From the NCBI GenBank assembly GCA_020440645.1, contig JAGRNR010000010.1:15533-79532 (forward strand): 64,000 bases of DNA. The letters run 5' to 3'. The position numbers and the translations under genes are program-made. This document shows positions 9,716-17,923 of this stretch, one piece after another. Position 1 is the stretch's first letter; each line of letters opens with the position of its first letter. The stretch comes from JAHEFU01 sp020440645. Its GTDB lineage: Bacteria; 4484-113; JAFGCY01. The notes under the pieces were generated by a model that did not search any database, was not told where the DNA came from, and saw nothing but the letters and a program-made list of their open reading frames with translations.

Positions 9716-10291
9716 ATGGATAGTGCAACGAAGCCGACGCCCACCATCGGGCAGATTTACCCCTGGCTGAACATGACCTTTGATTACACTGACGAGATCG
9801 CGGCGCTGATCCCGGACGAACTGCTGGACTGGCGCTATGAGGACCCCAGCGGCAAGTGGACCTTCAGCCTGGCTGAGCAGGCGATGCACTGCGCCGACGC
9901 ACGGATCATGTTTGCCCGCCAGATCAGCGGCAATGACAGCGAGGAAGGCTACTGGAGCCCTGGCCCCGGCGAGGACGGTGTCTGGCCCTTCAAGGAATAC
10001 GGCAGCAAGCAGGCGATCCTGGACAGCCTGAAGGCCTCCCGCGCTGAGCTGGACGAAGTGATGAACCGCAGCGCCGATGACGTGCTTGCCATCCCGGATG
10101 GCACGAGAAAGGTCTACGAGCAGGTGCTCAAGCAGATGCAGGAGAAGGGCATGGACACCAGCGGCCTTGAGACCCGTGGCCCGGCGAACATCATCCGCGT
10201 GCTGATGGCTGCCAGTGCCCATGAGGCGGGTCACCGCGGATCAATGCAGACGCTTTTGCGCATGAAGGGCATCAACGCCGGGAACGAATAG
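9716..10291 (+). CDS. DinB/YfiT-like four-helix metal-binding protein
   Basis: 191 aa with the DinB_2 pattern: an N-terminal helix with HCADAR (about residue 60) and a C-terminal HEAGHRGSMQTLL helix supplying the other His ligands. Members are small four-helix-bundle proteins that often act as thiol-dependent transferases using bacillithiol or mycothiol; the substrate is unknown here. A GGAGCGGAAGA tract directly precedes the ATG, and TAGAAT about 30 nt upstream is a likely -10. The gene is convergent with the MDR oxidoreductase. Confidence 0.88.
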   Translation: MDSATKPTPTIGQIYPWLNMTFDYTDEIAALIPDELLDWRYEDPSGKWTFSLAEQAMHCADARIMFARQISGNDSEEGYWSPGPGEDGVWPFKEYGSKQAILDSLKASRAELDEVMNRSADDVLAIPDGTRKVYEQVLKQMQEKGMDTSGLETRGPANIIRVLMAASAHEAGHRGSMQTLLRMKGINAGNE

Positions 10292-10301
10292 AAGAATCTG
10301 G

Positions 10302-10351
10302 TTGGAGTTTGGCGTGGGGAGTTTGGATACACTCCTACCTCCAAACTCCAA
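10302..10351. terminator. Hairpin between convergent genes
   Basis: TTGGAGTTTGG (10302-10312) and its exact reverse complement (10341-10351) form an 11-bp dyad. GGAGTTTGG is repeated at 10318-10326 and CCAAACTCC at 10348-10356, so alternative pairings exist. The position between two stops suits a bidirectional terminator, but there is no T-tract. Confidence 0.45.
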
Positions 10352-10359
10352 ACTCCGAC

Positions 10360-11403
10360 CTAGTCCACTCGAATTACAACCTTGCCGATGCCCGTGTTTG
10401 AGTCCATGAACTGATGGGCCTTGCCGGCATCCGCCAGGCTGAACTCCGCAGCCTTGACCGCCTTGATCTTCCCATCAGCTACGAGCGCCACGAGCTGCTC
10501 CAGGTCCGGCCTGTTGCCAAGGTAGTAACCCTTGAAGCGCAGCTGGCGCAGGTAGGAGAACTGCAGGTGGATGGTGGTCTCCACGCCAGTCAGGATGCCG
10601 CAGAAGGCCATCGTGCCGCCCTTGGCCAAGAGGCCCCAGTTGGTCTGGAAGGCCCCGGGGCCGACGTAGTCGAGGATCAGGTCAATTCCCGCCGGGGCGT
10701 TGCCACGCACGGCATTGCCAATCGCTTCGTAGTCCATCTCGCTGCGGTTATAGACGAAGTCAGCTCCGAGCTCCTTCATCGCCTCCAGCTTCTCAGGGGA
10801 GCTGGCAACGGCATGCACCGTCGCGCCCTTCAGCTTGGCAAGCTGGATCGCGATCGTGCCCAGGCCGCCGGCCCCGCCCCAGATGAAGAACTGCTGGCCG
10901 GGCTGCAGGTCGCCGACCTTCTCGCTCAGCCCGTGCATCGCGGTCAGGCCGGCCACGCCAAGCTGCACCGCATCGCCGAAGTCCACGCTGTCAGGCAGGC
11001 GCACGAGGTTGCGCTGTGGCACAGCGACATACTCACAGTGCCCGCCCTTGATCTGCATGCCGTAGAACTGCCATGGGTGTGAGAGGTTGTCCAGCCCCTT
11101 CGCCGCCAGTTCGTCGCCGGGCTCCGTGCGGATCGGGAAGACAAGTACTCGGTCGCCCTCCTTCCAGCCCTGTACATCCGGACCGACGCCGGCCACCACG
11201 CCGGCGATGTCGCCACCCTGGATATGCGGCAGCGGGATCGCGATCCCTGGGTAGCCCCTCAGGATCAGCTGGTCCACCTGGTTGAGGCCGGTGGCCATCA
11301 CGCGCACCAGCACTTCGTCACCGCTTGGCGACGGCGTCGGGTAGTCGTCAACGAACTCCAGTGAGTCCACGCCACCATGTTTCGTCAGCAGTACAGCTTT
11401 CAT
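10360..11403 (-). CDS. Zinc-independent MDR family NAD(P)H quinone reductase/alcohol dehydrogenase-like
   Basis: 347 aa, full length for the medium-chain dehydrogenase/reductase family. A GroES-like N-terminal half (to about 125) has no zinc-binding cysteine cluster. A Rossmann domain has the dinucleotide motif GGAGGLGTIA (about residues 175-185). This points to a quinone oxidoreductase or enoyl reductase type enzyme using NADPH; the substrate cannot be told. GGGAG lies 5 nt before ATG 11403. It starts 13 bp after the CPBP protease stop and is probably cotranscribed with it. Confidence 0.92.
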   Translation of the reverse strand: MKAVLLTKHGGVDSLEFVDDYPTPSPSGDEVLVRVMATGLNQVDQLILRGYPGIAIPLPHIQGGDIAGVVAGVGPDVQGWKEGDRVLVFPIRTEPGDELAAKGLDNLSHPWQFYGMQIKGGHCEYVAVPQRNLVRLPDSVDFGDAVQLGVAGLTAMHGLSEKVGDLQPGQQFFIWGGAGGLGTIAIQLAKLKGATVHAVASSPEKLEAMKELGADFVYNRSEMDYEAIGNAVRGNAPAGIDLILDYVGPGAFQTNWGLLAKGGTMAFCGILTGVETTIHLQFSYLRQLRFKGYYLGNRPDLEQLVALVADGKIKAVKAAEFSLADAGKAHQFMDSNTGIGKVVIRVD

Positions 11404-11416
11404 CTCTTCTCCCAGC

Positions 11417-12082
11417 TCACAGCGGAATCACCACGAAGACCAGGCAGTCCCAGATGGCATGGCTGATCAGCCCCGGCCAGACACTGCGATAGCGCCTGTA
11501 CATCAGGCCCCAGAACAGGCCGCACAGCGTCGCCGCAACCATCAGCATCAGGTTGAAGCTCCAGATGTGCACCAGCGCGTAGATCGCCGTTGTCAGCCAG
11601 AACGCGCGCCCTGCCCCGAATGACAGCCCGAGCCGCCGCTGCACGAAGCCACGCCAGAACACCTCTTCCGCGGGGCCGATCCATGTCAGCAGCAGCACGC
11701 CGATCAGCCAGTGCGGCGCCTGCGTTTTCGTGGAATATACATTGTCAATCTCGCGGCCCGCGAAGTCAAGCAGCCAGTGCACAAGGTGGTTGCCAGACCA
11801 GAATACTCCATACAGAACGATTGCTGAGACTATTCCGATTGGAACATACTTCCAGTCCCAGCGATAATTCTCACGGTTGCCAGTTCCGCGGTCGAGGATG
11901 AGTGAGCCCAGTCCCAGTATGGCCGTGGAGGTGCACATGGCGATCCAGAAGTTGACATGGGACTTGGTCCAGGGGCTGAACATCACGAACCAGCAGATGG
12001 CTGCGATGCCAATCAGCACGAACACGGCAGGGGCCGGTTGCCTGCCCTGCACAGCGTTGCCATCCTCTATAATCTGATCCAT
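11417..12082 (-). CDS. CPBP family intramembrane metalloprotease
   Basis: About 221 aa with 6-7 hydrophobic segments. The CPBP/Abi motifs are in order: GPAEEVFWRGF (the EExxxR motif), ALVHIWSFNL (second His motif) and SHAIWD near the C-terminus. Members are membrane-embedded glutamic/metal-dependent proteases or prenyl-protein processing homologs; the role is unknown here. ATG 12082 is chosen. An in-frame GTG at 12121 would add 13 residues but leave only 17 bp to the divergent menA. Neither start has a convincing SD. Confidence 0.88.
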   Translation of the reverse strand: MDQIIEDGNAVQGRQPAPAVFVLIGIAAICWFVMFSPWTKSHVNFWIAMCTSTAILGLGSLILDRGTGNRENYRWDWKYVPIGIVSAIVLYGVFWSGNHLVHWLLDFAGREIDNVYSTKTQAPHWLIGVLLLTWIGPAEEVFWRGFVQRRLGLSFGAGRAFWLTTAIYALVHIWSFNLMLMVAATLCGLFWGLMYRRYRSVWPGLISHAIWDCLVFVVIPL

Positions 12083-12138
12083 TGCGGTAACGGGCGGCTG
12101 CCCGGCTGCAACAGGATACACCAGGCTGGGAGTTGACC

Positions 12139-13092
12139 ATGGACAGCACCGCTGTTGCCGAGAAGAAAGCTGACTGGGGATTGGCCGTACGCGCCTTCTC
12201 CTTCCCCGCGAGCATCGTGCCCGTCGTGCTAGGTGGCGTGCTGGCGTGGTACGCCACAGGCAAGTTCAACTGGATCCTGTTCATCCTCTCGATCCTGGCC
12301 GGCGTGTTCTACCACTGCGGCTGTAACCTGATCAACGACTACTACGACCACCGCAAGGGGGTCGACCGCGAAGGGGCCTACGGCGGCAGCGGCGTACTCG
12401 TCAGCGGGGCGATGGAGCCGGCGCAGGTGATGCGCGGCGCGATCACCTTCTTCGCACTCGGCTCGCTGATCGGCTTCTTCTTCCTTTACCACTTCCATAC
12501 GAGCACTGAAACACCCTGGCCCTTCGGCTGGCCGCTCCTGGCCATCGGCGTGGCTGGCCTGATCGGCGCTGTCTGGTACACCTCCGGAGATGTCTCCGCG
12601 AAGTACAACGCACTTGGAATCCCGCTGGTGTTCCTGATGATGGGCACGCTGATGGTGGTTGGCGGCTGGTTCATCCAGACCGGCACGCTGGACTGGCTGC
12701 CGGTGATCATCAGCCTGCCGGTCGGCTTCATGGTGGCCGCGATCCTGCAGGCGAACGACATCCGCGACATTGATGATGACAGCAAGGCCGGGGTGAAGAC
12801 CCTCTCCAACCTGACGGGACCGCGGGCCGCCCGCCAGCAGTACTACTTCATGCTGTTCGCGCCCTACGTCTGCGTGGTGATCTTCGCCGCCTTCGGGCTG
12901 ATCAGCTGGTTCGGCCTGCTGCCGCTCGTGACCCTGCCGCTGGCCCTGCCGCTGGCCAAGCTGTTTGCCAGCACACCTGAGACGGACAGCGAGAAGCTGA
13001 ACCCGAGCATCGAGAACACCGCCAAGCTGCACATGGCCTTTGGCATGCTGCTGACGATCGGGCTGGTGATCGGCAAGCTGACGGGCTTCTAG
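12139..13092 (+). CDS. menA: 1,4-dihydroxy-2-naphthoate polyprenyltransferase (UbiA family)
   Basis: 317 aa, polytopic. It prenylates dihydroxynaphthoate in the inner membrane in menaquinone synthesis. Both Asp-rich prenyl-diphosphate motifs are present: NDYYDHRKGVD (about residue 62) and NDIRDIDDDSKAG (about residue 210), followed by VKTLSNLTG. The first motif, as NDxxDxxxGVD, is typical of MenA rather than UbiA. GGGAG lies 6 nt before ATG 12139, and a perfect TATAAT is at 12068-12073 without an obvious -35. The TAG stop is joined directly to a REP element. Confidence 0.92.
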   Translation: MDSTAVAEKKADWGLAVRAFSFPASIVPVVLGGVLAWYATGKFNWILFILSILAGVFYHCGCNLINDYYDHRKGVDREGAYGGSGVLVSGAMEPAQVMRGAITFFALGSLIGFFFLYHFHTSTETPWPFGWPLLAIGVAGLIGAVWYTSGDVSAKYNALGIPLVFLMMGTLMVVGGWFIQTGTLDWLPVIISLPVGFMVAAILQANDIRDIDDDSKAGVKTLSNLTGPRAARQQYYFMLFAPYVCVVIFAAFGLISWFGLLPLVTLPLALPLAKLFASTPETDSEKLNPSIENTAKLHMAFGMLLTIGLVIGKLTGF

Positions 13093-13118
13093 GAGGGCTG
13101 ACCGCCGAGTCAGCCAAC
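13090..13118 (+). repeat. REP element 1 (GGAG head plus imperfect palindrome), next to RAYT gene
   Basis: TAG of menA runs into GAGG, followed by GGCTGAC, a 6-nt loop (CGCCGA) and GTCAGCC, then AAC. The same 29-nt arrangement occurs in inverted orientation at 13836-13864, so the two elements bracket the transposase. A GTAG/GGAG head followed by a hairpin is the known architecture of REP elements mobilised by RAYTs. Confidence 0.8.
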
Positions 13119-13185
13119 TGATGAGTTACCAATCAATCAAGAATGTATTGCAACGCATCCAATCTGCTTAAGTCCAGGGAACTGA

Positions 13186-13698
13186 TCATCTGCTCACAGG
13201 AATCTCATTGACATAACTGCTTGCATGCCATGACTTCGGCGACAGTACAAGCTTCGCCTTGACCGGATTTTCATGGATGTAATTCACAACTGCAACGTAC
13301 TGTTTCTCATTCCGGACCAGCCTGTCAAAGTATCCTGATTGCCAGACTGTTCCCTTCACACCTCGCTCCTCATTAAGTCTGTTCGCAGTATACATTTTCA
13401 GGGATTTGATCATCTTGCCCAGTTGTGCGTCCAAAGATTGCCTGAAAAGCAAATGAACGTGGTTCGGCATTACTACCCAGGCATGCAGGTCATACTCCTT
13501 GCCATGGCGGTGCTTGATTGCGTCCGCCACAATTGCAGCAAGACGCGGATCTGCAAGCATGCAATTGCCAAGGCAATCATCCAAACCCGAATCCAGTTCC
13601 TTGAATGACCCTCTGATGTTTGAGCCATGTTTGACAACATTTCCTGAGCAAGACCCGATTGGCAATGAATCAGCCAGCCTGAAAGTGACAAACTGCAA
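13186..13698 (-). CDS. REP-associated tyrosine transposase (RAYT, IS200/IS605-like Y1)
   Basis: A single-strand DNA transposase of the HUH/Y1 family. It has AWVVMPNHVHLLF (the HUH metal-binding His pair), MIKSLKMYTANRLN, WQSGYFDRLVRNEKQY and YIHENPVKAKLV, all hallmark RAYT sequences. The family N-terminal motif (RLPHLDAPGSLQFVTFRL) begins upstream of the TTG at 13698 and is coded to 13740. An in-frame TAA at 13741-13743 then separates it from an ATG at 13761 (MTENIR). The start is therefore uncertain and the gene may be damaged. It is AT-richer than its neighbours. Flanking REP elements fit its function. Confidence 0.82.
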   Translation of the reverse strand: MQFVTFRLADSLPIGSCSGNVVKHGSNIRGSFKELDSGLDDCLGNCMLADPRLAAIVADAIKHRHGKEYDLHAWVVMPNHVHLLFRQSLDAQLGKMIKSLKMYTANRLNEERGVKGTVWQSGYFDRLVRNEKQYVAVVNYIHENPVKAKLVLSPKSWHASSYVNEIPVSR

Positions 13699-13835
13699 TG
13701 AACCCGGCGCATCCAGATGTGGCAGGCGACCGTGCTTGTATTACCTGATGTTTTCAGTCATACAACAAATGTAACATATAAGACAATAAATAGCAATTCA
13801 TCATTTTCGATTCGACTGTTGAAGGTTCTATAGTC

Positions 13836-13864
13836 GTTGGCCGACTCTGCAGTCGGCCCTCCTA
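13836..13864 (-). repeat. REP element 2, inverted copy flanking the RAYT gene
   Basis: Read on the minus strand, the TAG stop of the SDR gene runs into GAGG, GGCCGAC, TGCAGA, GTCGGCC and AAC. It matches the element at 13090-13118 at all but four positions, two of which form a compensatory change in the stem, so the hairpin is preserved. Confidence 0.8.
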
Positions 13865-14653
13865 TTTCCGTACGTTGCCAACGAGCCTGCGGTATAGCCA
13901 GTCATGGCCACCGACCCAGGCGAAGATGCGGTTGACAACGCCGGGAATCTGCACCACCCTGCCCCTGCCAAGCATTCGCAGCGAGAAATCCACCACAGTG
14001 TCGCACTCCATCCACAGCCACCGCGGCGTGCGCGACTTGTCGAGGTAGGCCGGCTTGCCGGCGTCGTGGAACCCAGTATGCGTCAGGCCCGGGCAGAGTG
14101 ACTGCACCACCACGCCAGTCCCGTGCAGGTCGGCAGCCAGCGAACGGCTGAAGGCGTTAAGGAATGCCTTCGTGGCGTAGTACATCACGCTGCCACGGCC
14201 CGGCAGCCAGGCCGCCACGCTGGCCAGGTTGACAACCGCACCGCTGCCCTGCTCCAGCATCCGCCGCACAGCCACATGCGCCAGCCGCACCGCCGCCTCA
14301 TTGTGCACCTTCTGCATCGCAATGAAGGCTTCCACATCCCGCTCCTGGAACAGGCCCGGGTCGCCGTAGCCAGCATTGTTGACCAGGATGCGCAGGCCGG
14401 ACCGGTCTGCAGCCTGCACGGCCTGGGCTATTCCATCATCACTCGCAAGGTCAGCCTGCAGGATCTCTACGCGACATTTGTGCTCAGCCTGTAGATCATC
14501 CGCGAGGGCCTGCAACCTGTCCGCATCCCGGCCGTGCAGGACCAGACTGTAGCTGAGAGCCGCCAGGCGTTTTGCGTATTCTGCACCGAAGCCACTGCTG
14601 GCCCCGGTCACCATCGCCCAGGCCCCGGCAGGCGCACGTAGTTCAAAAGACAT
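13862..14653 (-). CDS. Short-chain dehydrogenase/reductase
   Basis: 263 aa from ATG 14653, a classical SDR. It has the cofactor motif TGASSGFG near the N-terminus, NNAGYG, the catalytic Ser region NLASVAAW and the active-site YYATK. It probably uses NADPH, since an HGRD motif follows beta2. The substrate is unknown. The C-terminus ends in a hydrophobic segment (FAWVGGHDWLYRR). An upstream in-frame ATG (14689) would place a perfect TATAAT inside the gene. That hexamer sits exactly 6 nt before ATG 14653 and no SD is seen, so a leaderless message is likely. Confidence 0.93.
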   Translation of the reverse strand: MSFELRAPAGAWAMVTGASSGFGAEYAKRLAALSYSLVLHGRDADRLQALADDLQAEHKCRVEILQADLASDDGIAQAVQAADRSGLRILVNNAGYGDPGLFQERDVEAFIAMQKVHNEAAVRLAHVAVRRMLEQGSGAVVNLASVAAWLPGRGSVMYYATKAFLNAFSRSLAADLHGTGVVVQSLCPGLTHTGFHDAGKPAYLDKSRTPRWLWMECDTVVDFSLRMLGRGRVVQIPGVVNRIFAWVGGHDWLYRRLVGNVRK

Positions 14654-14659
14654 CGCTGC

Positions 14660-14665
14660 ATTATA
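14660..14665 (-). promoter_or_regulatory. TATAAT 6 nt before the SDR start (leaderless promoter)
   Basis: TATAAT-GCAGCG-ATG on the minus strand. A -10 at this distance puts the transcription start at the start codon. The same string, with one base changed in the spacer, occurs before the membrane protein at 16838. Confidence 0.6.
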
Positions 14666-14701
14666 GGCAGGCGATGACTCCCAATCCATTTGAAGCTGAA
14701 G

Positions 14702-14743
14702 TTGTATCCAGTGCGAATTTTGACTAAACTTAACTTAGTCAAA
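14702..14743 (+). promoter_or_regulatory. Histidine kinase promoter overlapped by an inverted-repeat operator
   Basis: TTGTAT (14702-14707), a 17-nt spacer and TAAACT (14725-14730) form a promoter. TTTGACTAA (14719-14727) and TTAGTCAAA (14735-14743) are a perfect 9-bp inverted repeat with a 7-nt spacer that covers the -10 and reaches the A of the ATG. A dimeric repressor bound there would block transcription. Confidence 0.5.
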
Positions 14744-16539
14744 TGTCCCAGGCGACTAACAGCAGCGACATCAGGGACACGGAGCAGCTTGAAGTCCAGC
14801 AGAAACTGGACCAACTGTTCCGTCTATTGCTCCTTGTTTCCTTACCGGCAGCGCTGGCTGCTGCAGCTCGCGCAATAGAATTCGGATTCCACGCAGGAGC
14901 GATCCTGCAGCTGGCCTGCTATGTATTGCTGGGTATGGCGCTGCTGGCTGGCCCACGCTTGGGATTTCGCCTGCGGATCAACATCTACACCGGCCTGATG
15001 GTGGCCTTCGGTGGCCTTGGCCTGTACAACTATGGCCTGTTCGGCCAGGGCCTGATCACGCTGGTTCTGGCCTGCCTGCTGGCCGCGATGGTGAACCGGC
15101 GGTTCTTTCGCAATGTGCTTGTGTCAAGCGGCATCGTCGCGCTGATAGTCGGATTCCTGTTCGTCGGAAAGCTGCACATCCTCAATTTTGAAACCAACAC
15201 GCTCAACAGCAGCATAGCGGCCTGGCTGGGCGCAATCGCCACCCTGGCGCTGACCTGGCTGGCACTGACAACCTGGTCCGAGCTGCGCAGCAGTGTTGAT
15301 GAAAGTCGCCAGCGCATCAGCAGCCGGGAAGCGGATTTGGCGATGATCCTCGCCGCCGTCGAGGATGGCGTGATCGCCGTGGACCAGAGCATGCGTGTGC
15401 GTTACATCAACCCGGTGGCCTGCCGGCTGTGCGAATGCGATCAGCCGGGCAGCATCGGACAGCCGCTCAACGAAGTGCTCAACATCCACAGCGGCAACCA
15501 GATGCAGATCAGCGCGCATGAGATCTTCCGCGGCACCGAGGGTGAAGGTGAGTTCTTCCTGATCAGCCGCAGCGGGATCAGTGTGCGCATCCGGCTAAGT
15601 GTGCGGGGCACCGGAGAGGAAAGCGCGGAAGGCATCCGCTTCGTGCTGGCCTTCCGTGACCTGACCGAGGAGCACCGCCGCGAGCAGCAGCTCAGGCATG
15701 CTGAGAAGATGGAAACGCTTGGGCGACTGACCAGTGGCCTTGTGCATGACTTCAACAACCACATCAGCGTGATCCAGATGTCGCGCGAAATGATCGAGAT
15801 GAAGCTGGAACGGGGCGTGCCCCTGAAGGATGAACTGAACTCGATCGACCTGGCCTGCCAGGGGGCGCACCAGCTGGCGATGCAGCTGCGCAGCTTCGTG
15901 CGCCAGGACGACAGCCCCGGAGTGCAGGCGCACAACCTGCATGACCTGGTGCAGCTCAGCCAGCCCCTGCTGCGCAAGGCGATTCCGAACAAGCTGCAGC
16001 TGGAGTACGGGCTGTGGGCGCAGGAGGACAGCGTGATGGTGGACCGCGGCCAGGTCCAGAATGCACTGCTCAACCTCGTTGTCAATGCGGCGGATGCAAT
16101 CGGAGAGGACGGCACGATCATCATCTCGTCGCTCAACCGGCACATCGAGCAGGGCGAATGCAGCAGCAGCCGCTTCGACATTCGCCCGGGCCTGTACATC
16201 AGGCTCAGCGTGTCTGACAACGGCTCCGGCATCCCGGAGGACATCCGGGCGCATATCTTCGAGCCCTTCTTCACCACGAAGGGCAGCGGCAAGGGCAGCG
16301 GGCTGGGACTTGCCAGTGTGGTGGATCTGATGGTGCTCAGTGAGGGCCAGGTCTCGATGGAAACGCGCCTTGGACAGGGCACGACATTCCACCTGGACTT
16401 TCCGTTGTCAGCACTGCGCAGCGAGGCGGTTGCACCAGAGGTTGCAGCTCCGGATGGTCCGCAGCCCGATACAGGGAAAATGCTCGATGACCGGCTGGAG
16501 GGCAACCCGGGAATCGGGCCCTTGCCGCAGGGTAGCTAG
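14743..16539 (+). CDS. Membrane-bound PAS-domain sensor histidine kinase (orphan)
   Basis: 598 aa. About six membrane segments fill residues 25-190. A short coiled linker and a PAS domain (about 205-320, AVEDGVIAVDQSMRVRYINP) follow. Then come a HisKA helix with the phospho-acceptor His in GLVHDFNNHISVI and a HATPase_c domain with N box (NLVVNAADAI), G1 box (DNGSGIP), F box (FEPFFTTK) and G2 box (GKGSGLGLA). The HDFNN type resembles NtrB-like kinases that signal to a response regulator; none is adjacent. The last about 40 residues are a Pro/Gly-rich tail. Its stop overlaps the convergent gene by 4 bp (CTAG). Confidence 0.93.
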   Translation: MSQATNSSDIRDTEQLEVQQKLDQLFRLLLLVSLPAALAAAARAIEFGFHAGAILQLACYVLLGMALLAGPRLGFRLRINIYTGLMVAFGGLGLYNYGLFGQGLITLVLACLLAAMVNRRFFRNVLVSSGIVALIVGFLFVGKLHILNFETNTLNSSIAAWLGAIATLALTWLALTTWSELRSSVDESRQRISSREADLAMILAAVEDGVIAVDQSMRVRYINPVACRLCECDQPGSIGQPLNEVLNIHSGNQMQISAHEIFRGTEGEGEFFLISRSGISVRIRLSVRGTGEESAEGIRFVLAFRDLTEEHRREQQLRHAEKMETLGRLTSGLVHDFNNHISVIQMSREMIEMKLERGVPLKDELNSIDLACQGAHQLAMQLRSFVRQDDSPGVQAHNLHDLVQLSQPLLRKAIPNKLQLEYGLWAQEDSVMVDRGQVQNALLNLVVNAADAIGEDGTIIISSLNRHIEQGECSSSRFDIRPGLYIRLSVSDNGSGIPEDIRAHIFEPFFTTKGSGKGSGLGLASVVDLMVLSEGQVSMETRLGQGTTFHLDFPLSALRSEAVAPEVAAPDGPQPDTGKMLDDRLEGNPGIGPLPQGS

Positions 16540-16838
16540 GCCGGCAGGCGTCCCAGCCAGCCGAACAGCAGCAGCCAGAAGGCCATGATCCAGATGCCTA
16601 CGAGCTGCTTCCAGTGCGCCTGTGATGGCGTATGCACGCGGAAGTGCTTCAGGGCGAAGAACAGCAGCAGCAGGGCGAAGAAGCTGAATGGTAAGATCCC
16701 CATCTGCCAGATGCTGAGGTCCTGCGGCTGGAGCTGTCCGTTGCCAAGCGCCATGGCGATCGCGCGCGCAATTGCCAGGCTGCGGATGAACAGCACTAGC
16801 AGGCCGATCCAGCTGGCAATCCACAGGATACGGAACAT
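16536..16838 (-). CDS. Small three-helix membrane protein, unknown function
   Basis: 100 aa from ATG 16838 (MFRILWIASW). It has three hydrophobic stretches at about 1-20, 48-66 and 80-97, with Gln-rich cytosolic or periplasmic loops. I do not recognise the family. The reading frame stays open upstream to 17204, but that part is compositionally non-coding. TATAAT lies 6 nt before ATG 16838 and there is no SD, which fixes this start. The TAG stop shares CTAG with the kinase gene. Confidence 0.75.
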   Translation of the reverse strand: MFRILWIASWIGLLVLFIRSLAIARAIAMALGNGQLQPQDLSIWQMGILPFSFFALLLLFFALKHFRVHTPSQAHWKQLVGIWIMAFWLLLFGWLGRLPA

Positions 16839-16844
16839 CCCTGC

Positions 16845-16850
16845 ATTATA
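16845..16850 (-). promoter_or_regulatory. TATAAT 6 nt before the membrane protein start (leaderless promoter)
   Basis: TATAAT-GCAGGG-ATG on the minus strand. No good -35 is visible at 15-18 nt, since that sequence is already part of the adjacent hairpin region. Confidence 0.55.
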
Positions 16851-16862
16851 CGCCTGAAGGAA

Positions 16863-17049
16863 GGATTGCGGGCCTCCCTGCCCGCGCTGCACTGGTTGGC
16901 AATCCAGGGTGCCGCCGGGACCGAGGAGACTGGCCCCGGCGGCCTGAGCCATGGGTTTGACCCAAGTGGGAGGCTGGCTCAGAAGTTCTTGGAGGTAAGT
17001 TGGCTGCTTGATTGTGCTGGCCCTGCGCACGACCGGCCGGCCCGTGTGC
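16863..17049. other. Hairpin-rich intergenic region (possible structured RNA or repeat relic)
   Basis: The 511 bp between 16839 and 17349 hold no convincing gene but contain a run of perfect dyads. GGATTGC/GCAATCC is at 16863-16905, with an alternative GCGGGC/GCCCGC inside. GCCGCCGGG/CCCGGCGGC is at 16911-16943. TGAGCCA/TGGCTCA is at 16945-16981 and encloses TGGGT/ACCCA. GCGCACG/CGTGTGC is at 17025-17049. Strand and function are unknown. The rest, 17050-17349, shows nothing I can assign. Confidence 0.4.
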
Positions 17050-17349
17050 GGACCCTGTACTACGGTTGCCGCGGGAACGTTACTGGCCGCGCGCAGCACC
17101 AGCGTTGTCAGTCTCCTGTTCTGCTCGTTGGACCTCCCGTTGCTTCCCCAGGCAAATACAGGAAGTTTCCAAAGCCGAAGATCCCCCGATCCCCGCAGGC
17201 GCAATGCGTGTCCCCGTGACCTGGCCCGCGGATGATGCTAGAGGAGTCCCCATGCATCCCGGTGCTTCAGACCAGCGCCGTGTGAATATGTTTCAGGAAT
17301 CAGGGAAATGCGAAAGTGGTACCGTGGGCAACAGGAGACCGGTTGGTTG

Positions 17350-17832
17350 TCAGAACCAGAGGCAGCCTCGCTTCCTACTTTTCTTATATTCCAGCAGGAA
17401 GTCAAGAACTCGGGTTGCATTGCGTTTCCATTGATGTAAATCCTCATTTTCGTCACCCCCCGGCCAGAGTCCAGGACTGGTGATTTCACCTTTGTCTGAC
17501 AACGCCATACTTAGGTACTTGATACATTTGTCAATCATCCATCGAGGAGGAATGAACCTGCTTCTATTAAGGACTTGGTGGATATCTTCCGTAACTTCCG
17601 CGGGAACTTCCAGGCCAAGTCTGAAGGCAATCAATGCTGAAGCTGCAAGTGCATATTCACAACTCCCGGCATCCATAATGTCCTCTTTGTAGAATGGGCG
17701 GTTCTCCTTCATATTTCGATTTATCTCCAAAAATGCCAATGAAACACCAATAAACAAACCAAGCTTGGAGACAGAGATGATCAAATCCATTGCATCATCG
17801 TTCTCGAAAAAGTCTATTCCCCAAGCGCCCAT
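17350..17832 (-). CDS. DUF4259 domain protein
   Basis: 160 aa. It opens with MGAWGIDFFENDDAMDLI, the diagnostic start of DUF4259 proteins (MGAWGxxxFxNDxAxD). The central part (CEYALAASALIAFRLG) also fits the family, whose function is unknown. GGAGGACAAG directly before the ATG is a strong SD. The gene is visibly AT-richer than its surroundings and stands alone between a hairpin-rich spacer and a divergent lipoprotein gene, suggesting acquisition by transfer. Confidence 0.85.
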   Translation of the reverse strand: MGAWGIDFFENDDAMDLIISVSKLGLFIGVSLAFLEINRNMKENRPFYKEDIMDAGSCEYALAASALIAFRLGLEVPAEVTEDIHQVLNRSRFIPPRWMIDKCIKYLSMALSDKGEITSPGLWPGGDENEDLHQWKRNATRVLDFLLEYKKSRKRGCLWF

Positions 17833-17923
17833 CTTGTCCTCCGATTGAATAGTTCCCCCTTATTATCGCAGGGTATACAGTAAGGATGCGTCCCGCTGTG
17901 GCGTAGCCTGAACGGAGGATCTG

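Noticed and set aside
16839..17204. Upstream extension of the small membrane protein
   Set aside because: No family-like sequence, contains the hairpin region, and TATAAT-N6-ATG marks the start at 16838.
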